A DNA stretch of 64,000 nt from positions 310,001-374,000 of the forward strand of contig CAWHUL010000004.1 of assembly GCA_963832365.1 (NCBI GenBank), read 5' to 3'. The number at the start of each line of letters is the position of its first letter. Position 1 is the first letter of the stretch. The notes below the pieces were generated by a model, which worked only from the letters and a program-made list of their open reading frames with translations, was not told where the DNA came from and searched no databases. Below, piece after piece: positions 24,130-32,768 of this stretch. The DNA is from CAWBRT01 sp963832365 (lineage in GTDB: Bacteria > Acidobacteriota > Terriglobia > Terriglobales > Acidobacteriaceae). A program made the position numbers and the translations under genes.

Positions 24130-26112
24130 ATGATTCGGAATGATGGTCGCTGGGGTGGGGTGGCGGCGGTTCCTCTTGCGGTGTTGTCGCTTTGCCTTTT
24201 ATTGTCCGGATGTGGCCGTGGTGTCGATGCGACGGCAGCAAGCACATCCCCGGAAATAGTAGGAAGCACGCCATCTTCTCCAGGAACAGGGGGCACAGGC
24301 ACCGGCGGAGGGACCGCGGCATCCATTTCGATCTCGCCGAGTTCAATCACGGTAACGCTGCCCGGCACACAGCAGTTCACGGCTTCGATCACGGGATCGT
24401 CCAGCACGGCAGTCTCCTGGGCGGTGAATGGGGTGGCGGGCGGTAATGCCGCGACCGGAACCATTACCGCGAACGGCCTGTATACGGCGAGCACACCCGG
24501 AACGTACACGGTGACGGTAACTTCGACCTCTGACGCCACATTGACGGCGAGCGCTACGGTGAACGTGCCGAATCCTCCTCGGCCCGCGGGTGTTTACACT
24601 TACAAGTACGACAATGGTCGGACCGGGTTGAACGCGAACGAGAACAAGCTGACGGTTGCAGCGGTCACCAACGGAACAAATTTCGGCAAGCTTGGTTCCT
24701 GGACCGTGGACGGCAGCATTTACACGCAGCCGTTGTACATGCCCGGCGTTTCACTCGCCAACGGCACCTTCAACGTTCTGTACGTCGGCACGGAGAACGA
24801 CAGCGTCTATGCCCTCGATGCCGATGTGCTGGGAAAGGTGCTCTGGAAGCGCAGTTTCCTGACTGCGAATGCCACCATTGGTAAGGGCTACACGGGCGGG
24901 CGCACCTCGATCGGCGGCAATGTCGGCATCACCGGGACTCCGGTCATTGATCCCGCCGCAAACCGGATGTACGTCGTGGCACGCACAACCGAGGGGGGCA
25001 ACCAGGTCCAGCGCCTGCATGCGATCGACATCACGACGGGGGATGACGTGCAAGGCGTATCCGCCCCGACGATTAACCCGGTGGTGAGCGGGACCGGGGC
25101 GGGCAATGACGGAACTGGACATATCCCCTTCCTGCCGCTGACCCAGAACCAGCGCCCGGCCCTGCTGCTCAACAATGGCGTCGTCTACGTGACGTTCGCT
25201 TCCTTCAGTGATTACGATCCGTATCACGGCTGGGTCATTGCCTTCGATGCCGCTTCGCTGGACTTCATCGACGCCTACAACGCGACGCCGAACGGCGGCG
25301 GCGGCGGCTCCTGGATGGCTGGCGCCGGTCCGGCAGGGGACAGCGATGGCAACGTTTATTTTGCCACCGGCAACGGCCGCCCGGACGCGACCGCGCTGTT
25401 CGATCCGCCGAACGATCTGCCCAACAGCTTCCTGAAATTGAAGCTGATTGGCGGCAAGCTGACCCTGGTGGATTATTTCTCTCCTTACAACGCCCAGTGC
25501 TTGAGCGCGGACGATCTTGATCTCGGCTCTTCCGGCCCGACGCTGATCCCGGATCAGATCGCCGGAAACAGCGTCATCGCGCTCGGCAGCAAAGAAGGAA
25601 GGGCCTACCTGCTCAAGCAAACCGATCTGGGCAAGTTCCAATCGGGCAGTGACAGCCAGATCCTCAGCTCGGTGCTGTTTAATCAGGCCGCGTGCGGGCA
25701 AGCGGGCTTCGACGCCAATGCCCCGCTGCGCGTCTATGGTTCGCCCGCCTACTGGAACGGCAACATCTACTTTGGATCGGCATTCGGCCCCCTGCGGCAG
25801 TACGACATCACGAGCGGAAAACTGGCGCAAATGGCGCTGTCAACCCATCTCTACCCGGGCAACGGACAAAGCGGGCGCGGCCCGCTGACCATCGTCTCGT
25901 CCAACGGCACCTCCGACGCGATTGTCTGGACGGCGGAGAACGACCTCAACGGCCAGGGCTGGTTGCGCGCCTTCGACGCTACGAGCGTCGCCAAGCAGCT
26001 CTATTTCACCAACTTTGGCACAGGCAGCAACTTCATCATTCCGATGGTCATTGACGGAAATGTGTATGTCAGCGGCCATGCCACTTTGTACAAGTACGGC
26101 TTGCTCAAGTAG
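24130..26112 (+). CDS. Lipoprotein with Ig-like domain and PQQ-type beta-propeller
   Basis: The protein is 660 aa. A lipoprotein signal peptide ends in the lipobox LLSGC (about residue 28). A Gly/Thr linker follows, then a bacterial Ig-like (Big-type) domain at about 55-145 (ISISPSSITVTLPGTQQFTA...). The rest is a beta-propeller with repeats such as VLYVGTENDSVYALDAD, RMYVVARTTEGGNQVQRLHAID and GRAYLLKQTDLG, typical of PQQ-like/WD-type outer proteins. It is probably a surface or periplasmic lipoprotein. No catalytic role can be assigned. The start is supported by GACAGGAGTAATCG upstream. Confidence 0.8.
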   Translation: MIRNDGRWGGVAAVPLAVLSLCLLLSGCGRGVDATAASTSPEIVGSTPSSPGTGGTGTGGGTAASISISPSSITVTLPGTQQFTASITGSSSTAVSWAVNGVAGGNAATGTITANGLYTASTPGTYTVTVTSTSDATLTASATVNVPNPPRPAGVYTYKYDNGRTGLNANENKLTVAAVTNGTNFGKLGSWTVDGSIYTQPLYMPGVSLANGTFNVLYVGTENDSVYALDADVLGKVLWKRSFLTANATIGKGYTGGRTSIGGNVGITGTPVIDPAANRMYVVARTTEGGNQVQRLHAIDITTGDDVQGVSAPTINPVVSGTGAGNDGTGHIPFLPLTQNQRPALLLNNGVVYVTFASFSDYDPYHGWVIAFDAASLDFIDAYNATPNGGGGGSWMAGAGPAGDSDGNVYFATGNGRPDATALFDPPNDLPNSFLKLKLIGGKLTLVDYFSPYNAQCLSADDLDLGSSGPTLIPDQIAGNSVIALGSKEGRAYLLKQTDLGKFQSGSDSQILSSVLFNQAACGQAGFDANAPLRVYGSPAYWNGNIYFGSAFGPLRQYDITSGKLAQMALSTHLYPGNGQSGRGPLTIVSSNGTSDAIVWTAENDLNGQGWLRAFDATSVAKQLYFTNFGTGSNFIIPMVIDGNVYVSGHATLYKYGLLK

Positions 26113-26275
26113 AGCGGCTTCGCAGTAGGCGTATTCCTCATATCACCGTCGGGCTCGATGTCACTCTGGCAAATGCTGAAGCATTTGCCGGGGACTTCGT
26201 GCGTCCGGCTTTTTCGCGGGTTGTAGCTTCCGCGAATCTGGCCGGGACAAGTGCGGCCCCCATTAACTTTTCTTC

Positions 26276-26310
26276 GAAGATGTCATCCTGAGCGCAGCGA
26301 AGGATCTGCT
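26276..26310. repeat. Dispersed repeat (family C, inverted)
   Basis: GTCATCCTGAGCGCAGCGAA followed by GGATC is the reverse complement of the ATCCTTCGCT.CGCTCAGGATGAC core at 2493-2516 and 6046-6067. Confidence 0.6.
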
Positions 26311-26320
26311 GTTTGGCTTG

Positions 26321-26395
26321 GTGCCCCACGTTCGCCGCGTCGGGGTCCCCGGCCGGCGACTCGGCTCACTGGGGGATTGGGCTAACGTGGGGTAG
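26321..26395. repeat. Palindromic repeat (family B)
   Basis: CCCCACGTT (26324-26332) and AACGTGGGG (26384-26392) are inverted ends around a GC-rich 51-bp loop with its own hairpin (GGGGTCCCCGGCC). The outer 16 bp on each side are the reverse complement of those at 7862-7900. Confidence 0.6.
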
Positions 26396-26754
26396 TTCGA
26401 CTGGGTCCAAGTCCCACATCTGCTAACAGCGGCCGATGCTGGGGCACCGTCCAATAAGGTCATAAACTCTGAGCGCAGCCGGGGCCCCCCACGGCAACGG
26501 CCGCCGCATAGCGCTCTTGGCTACAGCAGCGCGGCCTCCGCGCACTGAAATCCAAGTCTCAAAAGAGACCCGGTGGCCGTTTGCGTGGGGTGGGAGCGAA
26601 GGTCTGCTGTTTGCCGCGCTTTGGGCATAAAGCAGATCCCTGCGGTCACGCAAAACCGGCGCGGCCTCAGAATGACGCTGCTACGGGTCTTTCATTCAGC
26701 GGTTTTTCAGAAATTGGGACTGTCTACCATCTAACTGCGGATACGCACCTGTTG

Positions 26755-28905
26755 TTACGGAACCTTGATCGTAATGGATTTGCTGAAGTTCGTGCTTGAA
26801 TCCCAGGCTTTGACTGTAATCGCATGCGTTCCGGAGCTCATGCTGACCGGCGTATTGACGAGCTTGGACGATGTCGTCTGCTTGTAGACCAGCTTGCTGT
26901 CAACGTAGATGTTCATTCCTGTTATCGTCCTGCTGTCGGTTGCATAGGCGACGATCTGCACCGGCGAAGTGACAGTGGAGTTAGCGGCCGGCGAGCAGAT
27001 GGTAACGGTACGGTTGGTGCTGCTGATTGCGCAGCCTTGGGTCACGGTTACACTCGTTGTCGCCGAGGCTGTCGCGCCGAGGCTGTCCGTTACGGTACCT
27101 GTCACTTTGAAGGTGCCGGGCACGTAATAGGTATGGCTCGCCGTCAGGCCCGTGACCGTCGGGGTACCGTCGCCAAAGTTTATAGTGCCGCTGCTGATGG
27201 TGCCATCGGGCGACGAGGACTGGGTGAGCGATGCCGCAACATTCAAGGAGGTCTTTCCACTGAGGGGCGTAACCGACAGGACCGCTGTTGGAGTTGCCCG
27301 TGCAACCGTCACCTGCTGCGTTGCGGTTGCCATTGTGCCATTGCTGGCGGTGACTGTTCCGGTGACCGTGAAAGTGCCGGGCAAGCTGTAAGTGTGCTGC
27401 GCCGTCGGGCCCGCGACCGTCGCGCTGCCGTCACCGAAGTTTATTGTCGAGCCGGTAATGGTTCCTCCATTCGGAGGGGATGAGTTCGCGGTAGAGGCGG
27501 TTATGGTCAGTGGAGCCGTTCCGCTGGCGGCACTGAGGGTGAGCACTGCATTCGGCGATCGCGGCGACGGTGGCACATATCCCACGGGTGCCGACATTCG
27601 ATTCTGCACCGAAGGCGCGCCAATGGCTTCGACGAACAACTTGTAGGCCGTGTTCGGAGTTAGATTGTAGGTGGAAAGATCGAGCGCGTGCTTTCCCGAG
27701 GCAACGCTGGCCAGGTTCATTAATTGCTGGCCGTCCAGGGAGATGAAAACCGTGTAATGGTCGACTGCATTCTCGTTGCCGGTAACTGCCCATTGCAGTG
27801 ACGATCCGTTGATCGAAGGCGAGAGCGTAATACAATTGCTAATCCCGGTTTCAATCTCGGAGCCTTCCTCGTAATCATTCCAAGTGACAATTTGAATTGC
27901 CTGTAACTGGTTGTTTGCCGAGTAGCCTGCTTTGGCAACCGTGCCGAAGGTGTCAAGCCAGGTTTGTCCGCAGTGCTGATTCATGATGCGGGGATTGCTC
28001 TTGACCCAGGGCGCAAGCGATTCATTGAACCCGATGTAACTGGCACCATAAGTTAAGTCGTTCGGAAGGGACTGCATTCCGGAATAGAAAGTGGAGAGCA
28101 CGCTAAGGTTCTCGTTATCGCGATTGCTGGTGTCGATAATGACCCAGGCGAAGAATCCGTCGGCGTCCGCATGAGTCATTCCACTTGTGCCGATGAAGAT
28201 GAAATATGGATTGCCCGGAGCACTGCTGCGCACCAGGGACCAGTTAATGGAGTACTTGTCGACGCCGAAAAAGAACACGACCGGGCGGCCATTGACAGTC
28301 ATGTAGGCGCGCGATCTCTCGTAAGTGTTGTAGACGTAAGTCAGGTCGCTGATGAGCTGCTGGGTAACACTGCACCCCGATGTGTTTGCGCACGCGTTCA
28401 GCGCGCCTACATCTTCCTGGACGGCAAAGACGAAAGAACCGTTTCTGCTTTCCGCCTCGGACTTGAGCAGCAAAGTAGTGTTGTTTTCGACCGCCGAATC
28501 AGGGCCGTACCAATCAACGATGGCGCCGGAGATGCCGCGGCTCAGCATGTCGGTAACTTGCTTGTGCACCTGCGTGGAATCGTCGGAGCTGTAGCCTACG
28601 TTGATGTGATTGGATTGGCCGAACCACGGCATGAAGTGCGCGTAGACGGCGGTCGTGGCGCCTGAGTAGAGCAGGTTCGCGGTTGCCAACTTGCTGACGT
28701 TGCCCGGCGCGGTGTCTCCATCGCTCAGCGCGGTGAACGAAGAGGCGGCACTGGTGTTGTTGGCCGTCTCGGCGGAAAGTGTGGTTGTCGGTGTGAAAAC
28801 AAACTGCTGCGCCACAGCAGCAGGCAAGCCGATAACAGCGATGCTGGCCAGTGCTGCCGTAAGCGCAAGACTTTTGGCGTTCAGGTACTTCGATCCGAGT
28901 AGCAC
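26755..28905 (-). CDS. Secreted glycoside hydrolase 71/99-like protein with PKD domains
   Basis: The 716-aa protein has a signal peptide (LALTAALASIAVIGLPAAVAQ). The catalytic-like region, about 80-370, has AHFMPWFG, GAIVDWYGPDS and TWNDYEEGSEIE, motifs typical of the GH99/GH71-like (endo-mannanase/alpha-glucanase) TIM barrels. A fibronectin-like stretch, then two PKD domains (INFGDGSATVAGPTAQHTYS and INFGDGTPTVTGLTASHTYY) and a C-terminal Ig-like domain with SPVQIVAYATDS complete it. It is probably exported and acts on extracellular polysaccharide; substrate is inference. Confidence 0.8.
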   Translation of the reverse strand: MLLGSKYLNAKSLALTAALASIAVIGLPAAVAQQFVFTPTTTLSAETANNTSAASSFTALSDGDTAPGNVSKLATANLLYSGATTAVYAHFMPWFGQSNHINVGYSSDDSTQVHKQVTDMLSRGISGAIVDWYGPDSAVENNTTLLLKSEAESRNGSFVFAVQEDVGALNACANTSGCSVTQQLISDLTYVYNTYERSRAYMTVNGRPVVFFFGVDKYSINWSLVRSSAPGNPYFIFIGTSGMTHADADGFFAWVIIDTSNRDNENLSVLSTFYSGMQSLPNDLTYGASYIGFNESLAPWVKSNPRIMNQHCGQTWLDTFGTVAKAGYSANNQLQAIQIVTWNDYEEGSEIETGISNCITLSPSINGSSLQWAVTGNENAVDHYTVFISLDGQQLMNLASVASGKHALDLSTYNLTPNTAYKLFVEAIGAPSVQNRMSAPVGYVPPSPRSPNAVLTLSAASGTAPLTITASTANSSPPNGGTITGSTINFGDGSATVAGPTAQHTYSLPGTFTVTGTVTASNGTMATATQQVTVARATPTAVLSVTPLSGKTSLNVAASLTQSSSPDGTISSGTINFGDGTPTVTGLTASHTYYVPGTFKVTGTVTDSLGATASATTSVTVTQGCAISSTNRTVTICSPAANSTVTSPVQIVAYATDSRTITGMNIYVDSKLVYKQTTSSKLVNTPVSMSSGTHAITVKAWDSSTNFSKSITIKVP

Positions 28906-29136
28906 GGCAGATCAGATGGCCAGAGACTCGTGCGAGTTTGCCGGGAATCGAGAGCTGCTGGCCGGATACACGGAATCGGCGGCAGGCCGCTGCGTGGAAA
29001 GGCCGATATCTAATGCGAATTCAAGGGCTTGCCGGAGATGTGAGCCCCAAGAGCGCGGGCTTTTACCGATCAATAAATGAAGCGGCAGGCAGCGTCACTC
29101 GGCGGCCTTGCGATAATATCTTGAGACGAGTGTGTC

Positions 29137-29601
29137 ATGGATGCCCCTGAAACTACAGTGACTCGACTTCGAATGCAGCTTGATTGCTTGCCGATCCTAC
29201 TCGCCGGAGTGCGAGAGACTGCACTCGACAACAGGCCGATAGCAGGGAAGTGGTCGGCACGCGAGAACCTGGCGCATTTGGCGCGGTATCAGGAGATGTT
29301 CTTCAGCCGAATGCAGCGCATACGAAATGAAGATTGCCCACCTTTGCCACGCTACCGGGCGGAAGACGATGCAGAGTGGCCGCAATGGATGCTGATGCCC
29401 ACGCCCACAATTCTGACGTCTTTGCGCTCGCTGCGCGCGCGGTTGGTGAAGGACGTCGACTCCCTTTCAGCAGCGGAATTCTCGCGAATTGGGGTTCATT
29501 CAAAGTTTGGAGAAATGACGCTGGAGCAGTGGCTGGAGTTCTTTCTCCTTCATGAGGCTCATCACTTGCTGGCTGTTATGCAGCTTGTTCGTCGGCATTG
29601 A
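29137..29601 (+). CDS. DinB-like (YfiT/DinB fold) protein
   Basis: The 154-aa four-helix-bundle protein has WSARENLAHLARYQEMF near the start and LLHEAHHLLAVMQLV near the end; the His residues are the usual divalent metal ligands of the DinB/YfiT superfamily. Members include thiol transferases, bacillithiol S-transferases among them, but most are uncharacterised. A second DinB-like gene lies 404 bp downstream on the other strand. Since bshB1 is also in the window, a bacillithiol-linked role is possible, as inference only. Confidence 0.8.
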   Translation: MDAPETTVTRLRMQLDCLPILLAGVRETALDNRPIAGKWSARENLAHLARYQEMFFSRMQRIRNEDCPPLPRYRAEDDAEWPQWMLMPTPTILTSLRSLRARLVKDVDSLSAAEFSRIGVHSKFGEMTLEQWLEFFLLHEAHHLLAVMQLVRRH

Positions 29602-29606
29602 GCAGG

Positions 29607-29966
29607 CTACGTCTGGGGCAATGATGTCTTGACCAGTTCGACGGCCAAGTTCGGATCTTCCACTTCGACAATCAGTTCGTTATACCTCTCGTCTTTCAAC
29701 TCAATCACAATCGTGTTGTCGGGATTGTGAACGTCCCAGAATACCCGCTTGCTATGCTGATAAAACGTGCCGGCAGTGAGCACCCCGGGAATGTTGGTTC
29801 CGGGCAGCCTGATGCCGTGCCACCAGCCATGCGCTATCGTGCTGTCCGTCCTGATTCCTGCGACGTGTTGTAAGGGGATTTCAAGTGAACTCTTGAACGC
29901 CCATAGCTGATCGGCGCCCCGGACGTGCAAAGTCAACATGCCATCTGCGACGGATAGATCCACCAT
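29607..29966 (-). CDS. PH-like domain hypothetical protein
   Basis: The 119-aa protein is rich in beta-strand (LTLHVRGADQLWAFKSSLEIPLQHV, GTFYQHSKRVFWDVHNPDNTIVIEL) and resembles the small bacterial PH-domain-like proteins of unknown function. It has no signal peptide or membrane segment. It sits between two DinB-like genes, converging with the first by 5 bp and followed upstream by the second on the same strand. Confidence 0.65.
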   Translation of the reverse strand: MVDLSVADGMLTLHVRGADQLWAFKSSLEIPLQHVAGIRTDSTIAHGWWHGIRLPGTNIPGVLTAGTFYQHSKRVFWDVHNPDNTIVIELKDERYNELIVEVEDPNLAVELVKTSLPQT

Positions 29967-30004
29967 GCTCCACCTCGCCTCGCGGATTCAGGCCCACGCC
30001 ATCC

Positions 30005-30466
30005 TTACGATTGACGTGCCGGAACAACGGCGCCGAGTTGCGTGAGGTGATGCAGCAAATGGCGCAAATAGTCTTCCACCAGGAACCGCAAAGTCACGGG
30101 CTCACCGGAGCCGATACGGCAAACAGCTTCCAGTTGGGCTGAAGGAAGGTGGGCAACGACATGGGCGAGGTGGCGATTGTAACTTGCCCACAGTGCGACG
30201 AGATGCGGCCAAGGCTCTTCTTCAACGGCCTGAAAACGCACCCAGCCTTGCTGCTCATAGCCCGGAAAGTCGAGCGAACCCTGCAATGCGGCTCGCACAA
30301 AACGCTGATGATTGTTCGAGGCCGAATCAATCAGATGTCCTATAACTTGCTTCGACGACCACCCGCCAGCCAAGGCCGGTTTCCTGCTCTGCTCTTCGCT
30401 GACCTGCTGAAGAATGGCTTCGGCTGAACTTATGGCATGAGAGAGTTTCGTGCTGAATGAGTTCAT
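30005..30466 (-). CDS. DinB-like (YfiT/DinB fold) protein
   Basis: The 153-aa protein has WSSKQVIGHLIDSASNNHQRFVRA and a C-terminal LVEDYLRHLLHHLTQL, giving the three-His metal site of the DinB/YfiT superfamily. It is distinct from the copy at 29137 (different helix sequence, similar length). The 38-bp gap to the PH-like gene on the same strand suggests co-transcription. Confidence 0.8.
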   Translation of the reverse strand: MNSFSTKLSHAISSAEAILQQVSEEQSRKPALAGGWSSKQVIGHLIDSASNNHQRFVRAALQGSLDFPGYEQQGWVRFQAVEEEPWPHLVALWASYNRHLAHVVAHLPSAQLEAVCRIGSGEPVTLRFLVEDYLRHLLHHLTQLGAVVPARQS

Positions 30467-30578
30467 CCAGCCATTTTAAACCAGTCTCGGGAAGTCAAAC
30501 CCCATGAAGACGCCTCCAGCTATCGTGAAGCCGCTCTTGATCAGTTTCCATGTTGGTGTATCCCGAATCCAAGAGGAT

Positions 30579-30668
30579 GTCATGGCGACCGTAGCGAAGC
30601 GAAGTGGAGCCACCCTTTGTTATTTAAGCAGTAGAAACAAAAGGTGGCTCGACTTCGCTCGCCATGAC
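30579..30668. repeat. Long inverted repeat / hairpin
   Basis: GTCATGGCGA (30579-30588) is complementary to TCGCCATGAC (30659-30668). Inside, GGAGCCACC and AGGTGGCTC also pair around TTTGTTATTT...AAACAAA. This would make an ~90-nt folded element. Confidence 0.55.
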
Positions 30669-30796
30669 AGCAGGATGTATTGGAATACACCTGTTGGGAA
30701 ATCGCTCTAACAAACTGCTGAAGAACTCGAAATTTCTTCAACAGCAACTTTTCGATTGGGAGGGGTTCGTAAATACAGAGACGGAGGGCTCAACAA

Positions 30797-31099
30797 ATGC
30801 TTAAGAAAACGATAATCGCTTTACTGGCCTTGGTTGTCGCTGTATTGCTGGTGGCGCCGGCAACGGCGAACGCGCAGGTTGTGGTTGGAGTGGGCGTGGG
30901 CGCGCCGCGTCACTACGGTTACGTAGGCGTTCGCCCGTACGTGGTTGCTCCGGCGCCCTATGTGGCGGTGGCACCCGGGTATGTCTATCCCTACGCCTAT
31001 TCAGGGCCGGTAGTGGTTGGCGGACGGTGGTATCCCAGGCCCTATGCTTACGCTCACCGCGGCTATCCGGTTCATCATCCGTACGGATGGCGGCGGTAA
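30797..31099 (+). CDS. Small secreted Tyr/Pro/Gly/Val-rich protein
   Basis: The 100-aa protein has a signal peptide (KKTIIALLALVVAVLLVAPATANAQ) and a low-complexity mature part rich in Tyr, Pro, Val and Gly (APRHYGYVGVRPYVVAPAPYV), ending in His/Tyr/Arg. Such proteins are common in acidobacterial and proteobacterial periplasms and their role is unknown. GGAGGGCTCAACAA before the ATG is a good ribosome site. A terminator follows. Confidence 0.8.
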   Translation: MLKKTIIALLALVVAVLLVAPATANAQVVVGVGVGAPRHYGYVGVRPYVVAPAPYVAVAPGYVYPYAYSGPVVVGGRWYPRPYAYAHRGYPVHHPYGWRR

Positions 31100-31123
31100 G
31101 AGTTCGCGGCGGGTTATTTCGCG

Positions 31124-31148
31124 CCCCTCAGTCAATTGGACTGAGGGG
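31124..31148 (+). terminator. Rho-independent terminator
   Basis: A perfect 10-bp stem CCCCTCAGTC / GACTGAGGGG with a 5-nt loop is followed by a T-rich CTTGTTGTTT. Confidence 0.7.
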
Positions 31149-31190
31149 CTTGTTGTTTAGGGCGAAGGTTGAGTGTTCAGCTTTGAAGTG

Positions 31191-32474
31191 CTACTTGAGA
31201 TGCAGTCGCGCGCGCGCGATGAGCAAAGCACCAAGGCCGAGCAGCGCAGTAAAGATTATGTAAAAGCTTGGCGCCATATTGCTGCCCGTCAGGGCGATCA
31301 GCCAAGTGATATAGAAAGGTGCAAATCCGCCAAAAATCGGTACGCCGATGTTGTAGCTGAGTGACATTCCGGTGGCTCGGATTTGGGCGGGAAAGCATTC
31401 GGCAAGGAAGGCCGGCAGCGCGCCGCTGTAACCAGTTTTCAAGAGGCTCAACCAAGCGACCGCGAAGATGAGCGTTGCCATCGAGGCGTGAGTCGTCACG
31501 AAACTGAAAAGCGGATAAACGGAAAAAAGAAACAACAGGGTCGTCGCCATCATAATCCGGCTACGTCCGACCGTGTCGGACCAATGCCCGATCATTGGCG
31601 CTCCGAAGGTCAGGATGACGGCGCCTACCAGCGTCGCCACAAAGCCGGTTGATTGCGGCAGGTGCAATGACTTGACGGCGTACGTGGGCACGTAGAGGAT
31701 CAGGTAATTGGAACTAGTGGAAACTATGACCGCTCCTATAGCGAGAAGTAGACGGTCCCACTGGTTCACCATCAGGTCGCGCACTGGCGTTCGGGTGGGC
31801 TTGATGCTAAGAAACTCCGGCGTTTCGGATACACGGTTCCGGATGTAAAGACCCACGGGTCCGATCAGCAGGCCGAAGAGATAGGGCGTGCGCCAACCCC
31901 AGGACTCTAGTTGCGCCTTTGTCAGGAGCGTAGTCAGGGCCACTCCGAAGGCCGATGCTATGATTGCGGCCAACCCCTGGCTGGCCCATTGCCAACTCGC
32001 GAAAAATCCTCTTCTCTCGGAGCCATGTTCCACCAGGAACGCCGTCGCACTGCCGAACTCGCCACCGACCGAAAAGCCTTGCATGAGGCGCGCCACAAGC
32101 ACCGCGATTGGCGCCAGAATGCCGATGGACGCATAGCTGGGCATGATCAGCATGAGGAAAGTGCCCACCATCATCAAAACGATGGAAATCAGGAGCGACG
32201 CTTTGCGTCCTGCCCGGTCGGCATAGGCTCCCAGGAAAATAGCCCCGACTGGCCGCGCAAGATACGAAATGCCAAAGGTGCCCAGCGTCATCAGCAACGA
32301 CACGGATTCGTTCGCGGTAGGAAAGAATATCCGCGAGAGGGTGACCGCGAAGTAGCCATAGATGAGGAGGTCAAACCATTCGAGGGCATTGCCGATCGAC
32401 GCGGCGGCTATGAGTTGGTACATGTGCGCCGGCTTTTGCGCAGGGGCTGAGACTGTTGTGCTCTGGATGCTCAT
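31191..32474 (-). CDS. MFS transporter, metabolite:H+ symporter (MHS) type
   Basis: The 427-aa inner-membrane protein has 12 predicted helices. The opening IAAASIGNALEWFDLLIYGYF and the loop motif GAYADRAGRKASLL are characteristic of the MHS branch of the major facilitator superfamily (citrate, proline/betaine, alpha-ketoglutarate carriers). MQGFSVGGEFGSATAFLVEH fits the same branch. Substrate is probably an organic acid, but this is inference. It is monocistronic. Confidence 0.85.
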   Translation of the reverse strand: MSIQSTTVSAPAQKPAHMYQLIAAASIGNALEWFDLLIYGYFAVTLSRIFFPTANESVSLLMTLGTFGISYLARPVGAIFLGAYADRAGRKASLLISIVLMMVGTFLMLIMPSYASIGILAPIAVLVARLMQGFSVGGEFGSATAFLVEHGSERRGFFASWQWASQGLAAIIASAFGVALTTLLTKAQLESWGWRTPYLFGLLIGPVGLYIRNRVSETPEFLSIKPTRTPVRDLMVNQWDRLLLAIGAVIVSTSSNYLILYVPTYAVKSLHLPQSTGFVATLVGAVILTFGAPMIGHWSDTVGRSRIMMATTLLFLFSVYPLFSFVTTHASMATLIFAVAWLSLLKTGYSGALPAFLAECFPAQIRATGMSLSYNIGVPIFGGFAPFYITWLIALTGSNMAPSFYIIFTALLGLGALLIARARLHLK

Positions 32475-32768
32475 GCGACCCTTTCAATGCTTTTCGATAA
32501 CTGCAAGCCGGATTGCCCGGCGAAGTCATTTGTAAAAACAAGTCGAGGCAAAGATATGCATGGGCCCAATGAAACTCGTCCGCTTTCGCATTAACCAGAG
32601 CGGCAACCACCGAAAGCTGGTCTAAGACCCGTACCGTGCTCTTGGAAAGGTAGACAATACCATCGGGACTTGCATAATCAAAGCTGAAAAGATGATCAGA
32701 GAGCAGTTCTTACGAAGCCGGTGAAGCCGCGCACCTTCGAAGACGGATACACCTGCTCTGGAATCGCT
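32475..32768. other. Intergenic stretch with short repeat
   Basis: About 290 bp. It contains GGATACACCTGCTCTGGAAT (32745) then CGCTCTAA, which also occurs at 30682-30710 and, partly, inside the end of the next gene at 32782-32804. Nothing else is recognisable. Confidence 0.5.

Larger units (their letters stand above)
26113..26754. other. Repeat-rich intergenic stretch
   Basis: About 640 bp between two convergent genes. It contains an inverted family C fragment (26276-26310) and a family B palindrome (26321-26395). A further Pro/Arg-biased GC-rich segment at 26460-26690 includes GGTCTGCTGTTTGCCGCGC, similar to GATCTGCTGTTTGGC near 26304. No gene is supportable. Confidence 0.55.

Noticed and set aside
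24751..25830. Minus-strand frame of 359 aa
   Set aside because: Shadow of the beta-propeller lipoprotein gene; Arg/Val-rich without family motifs.
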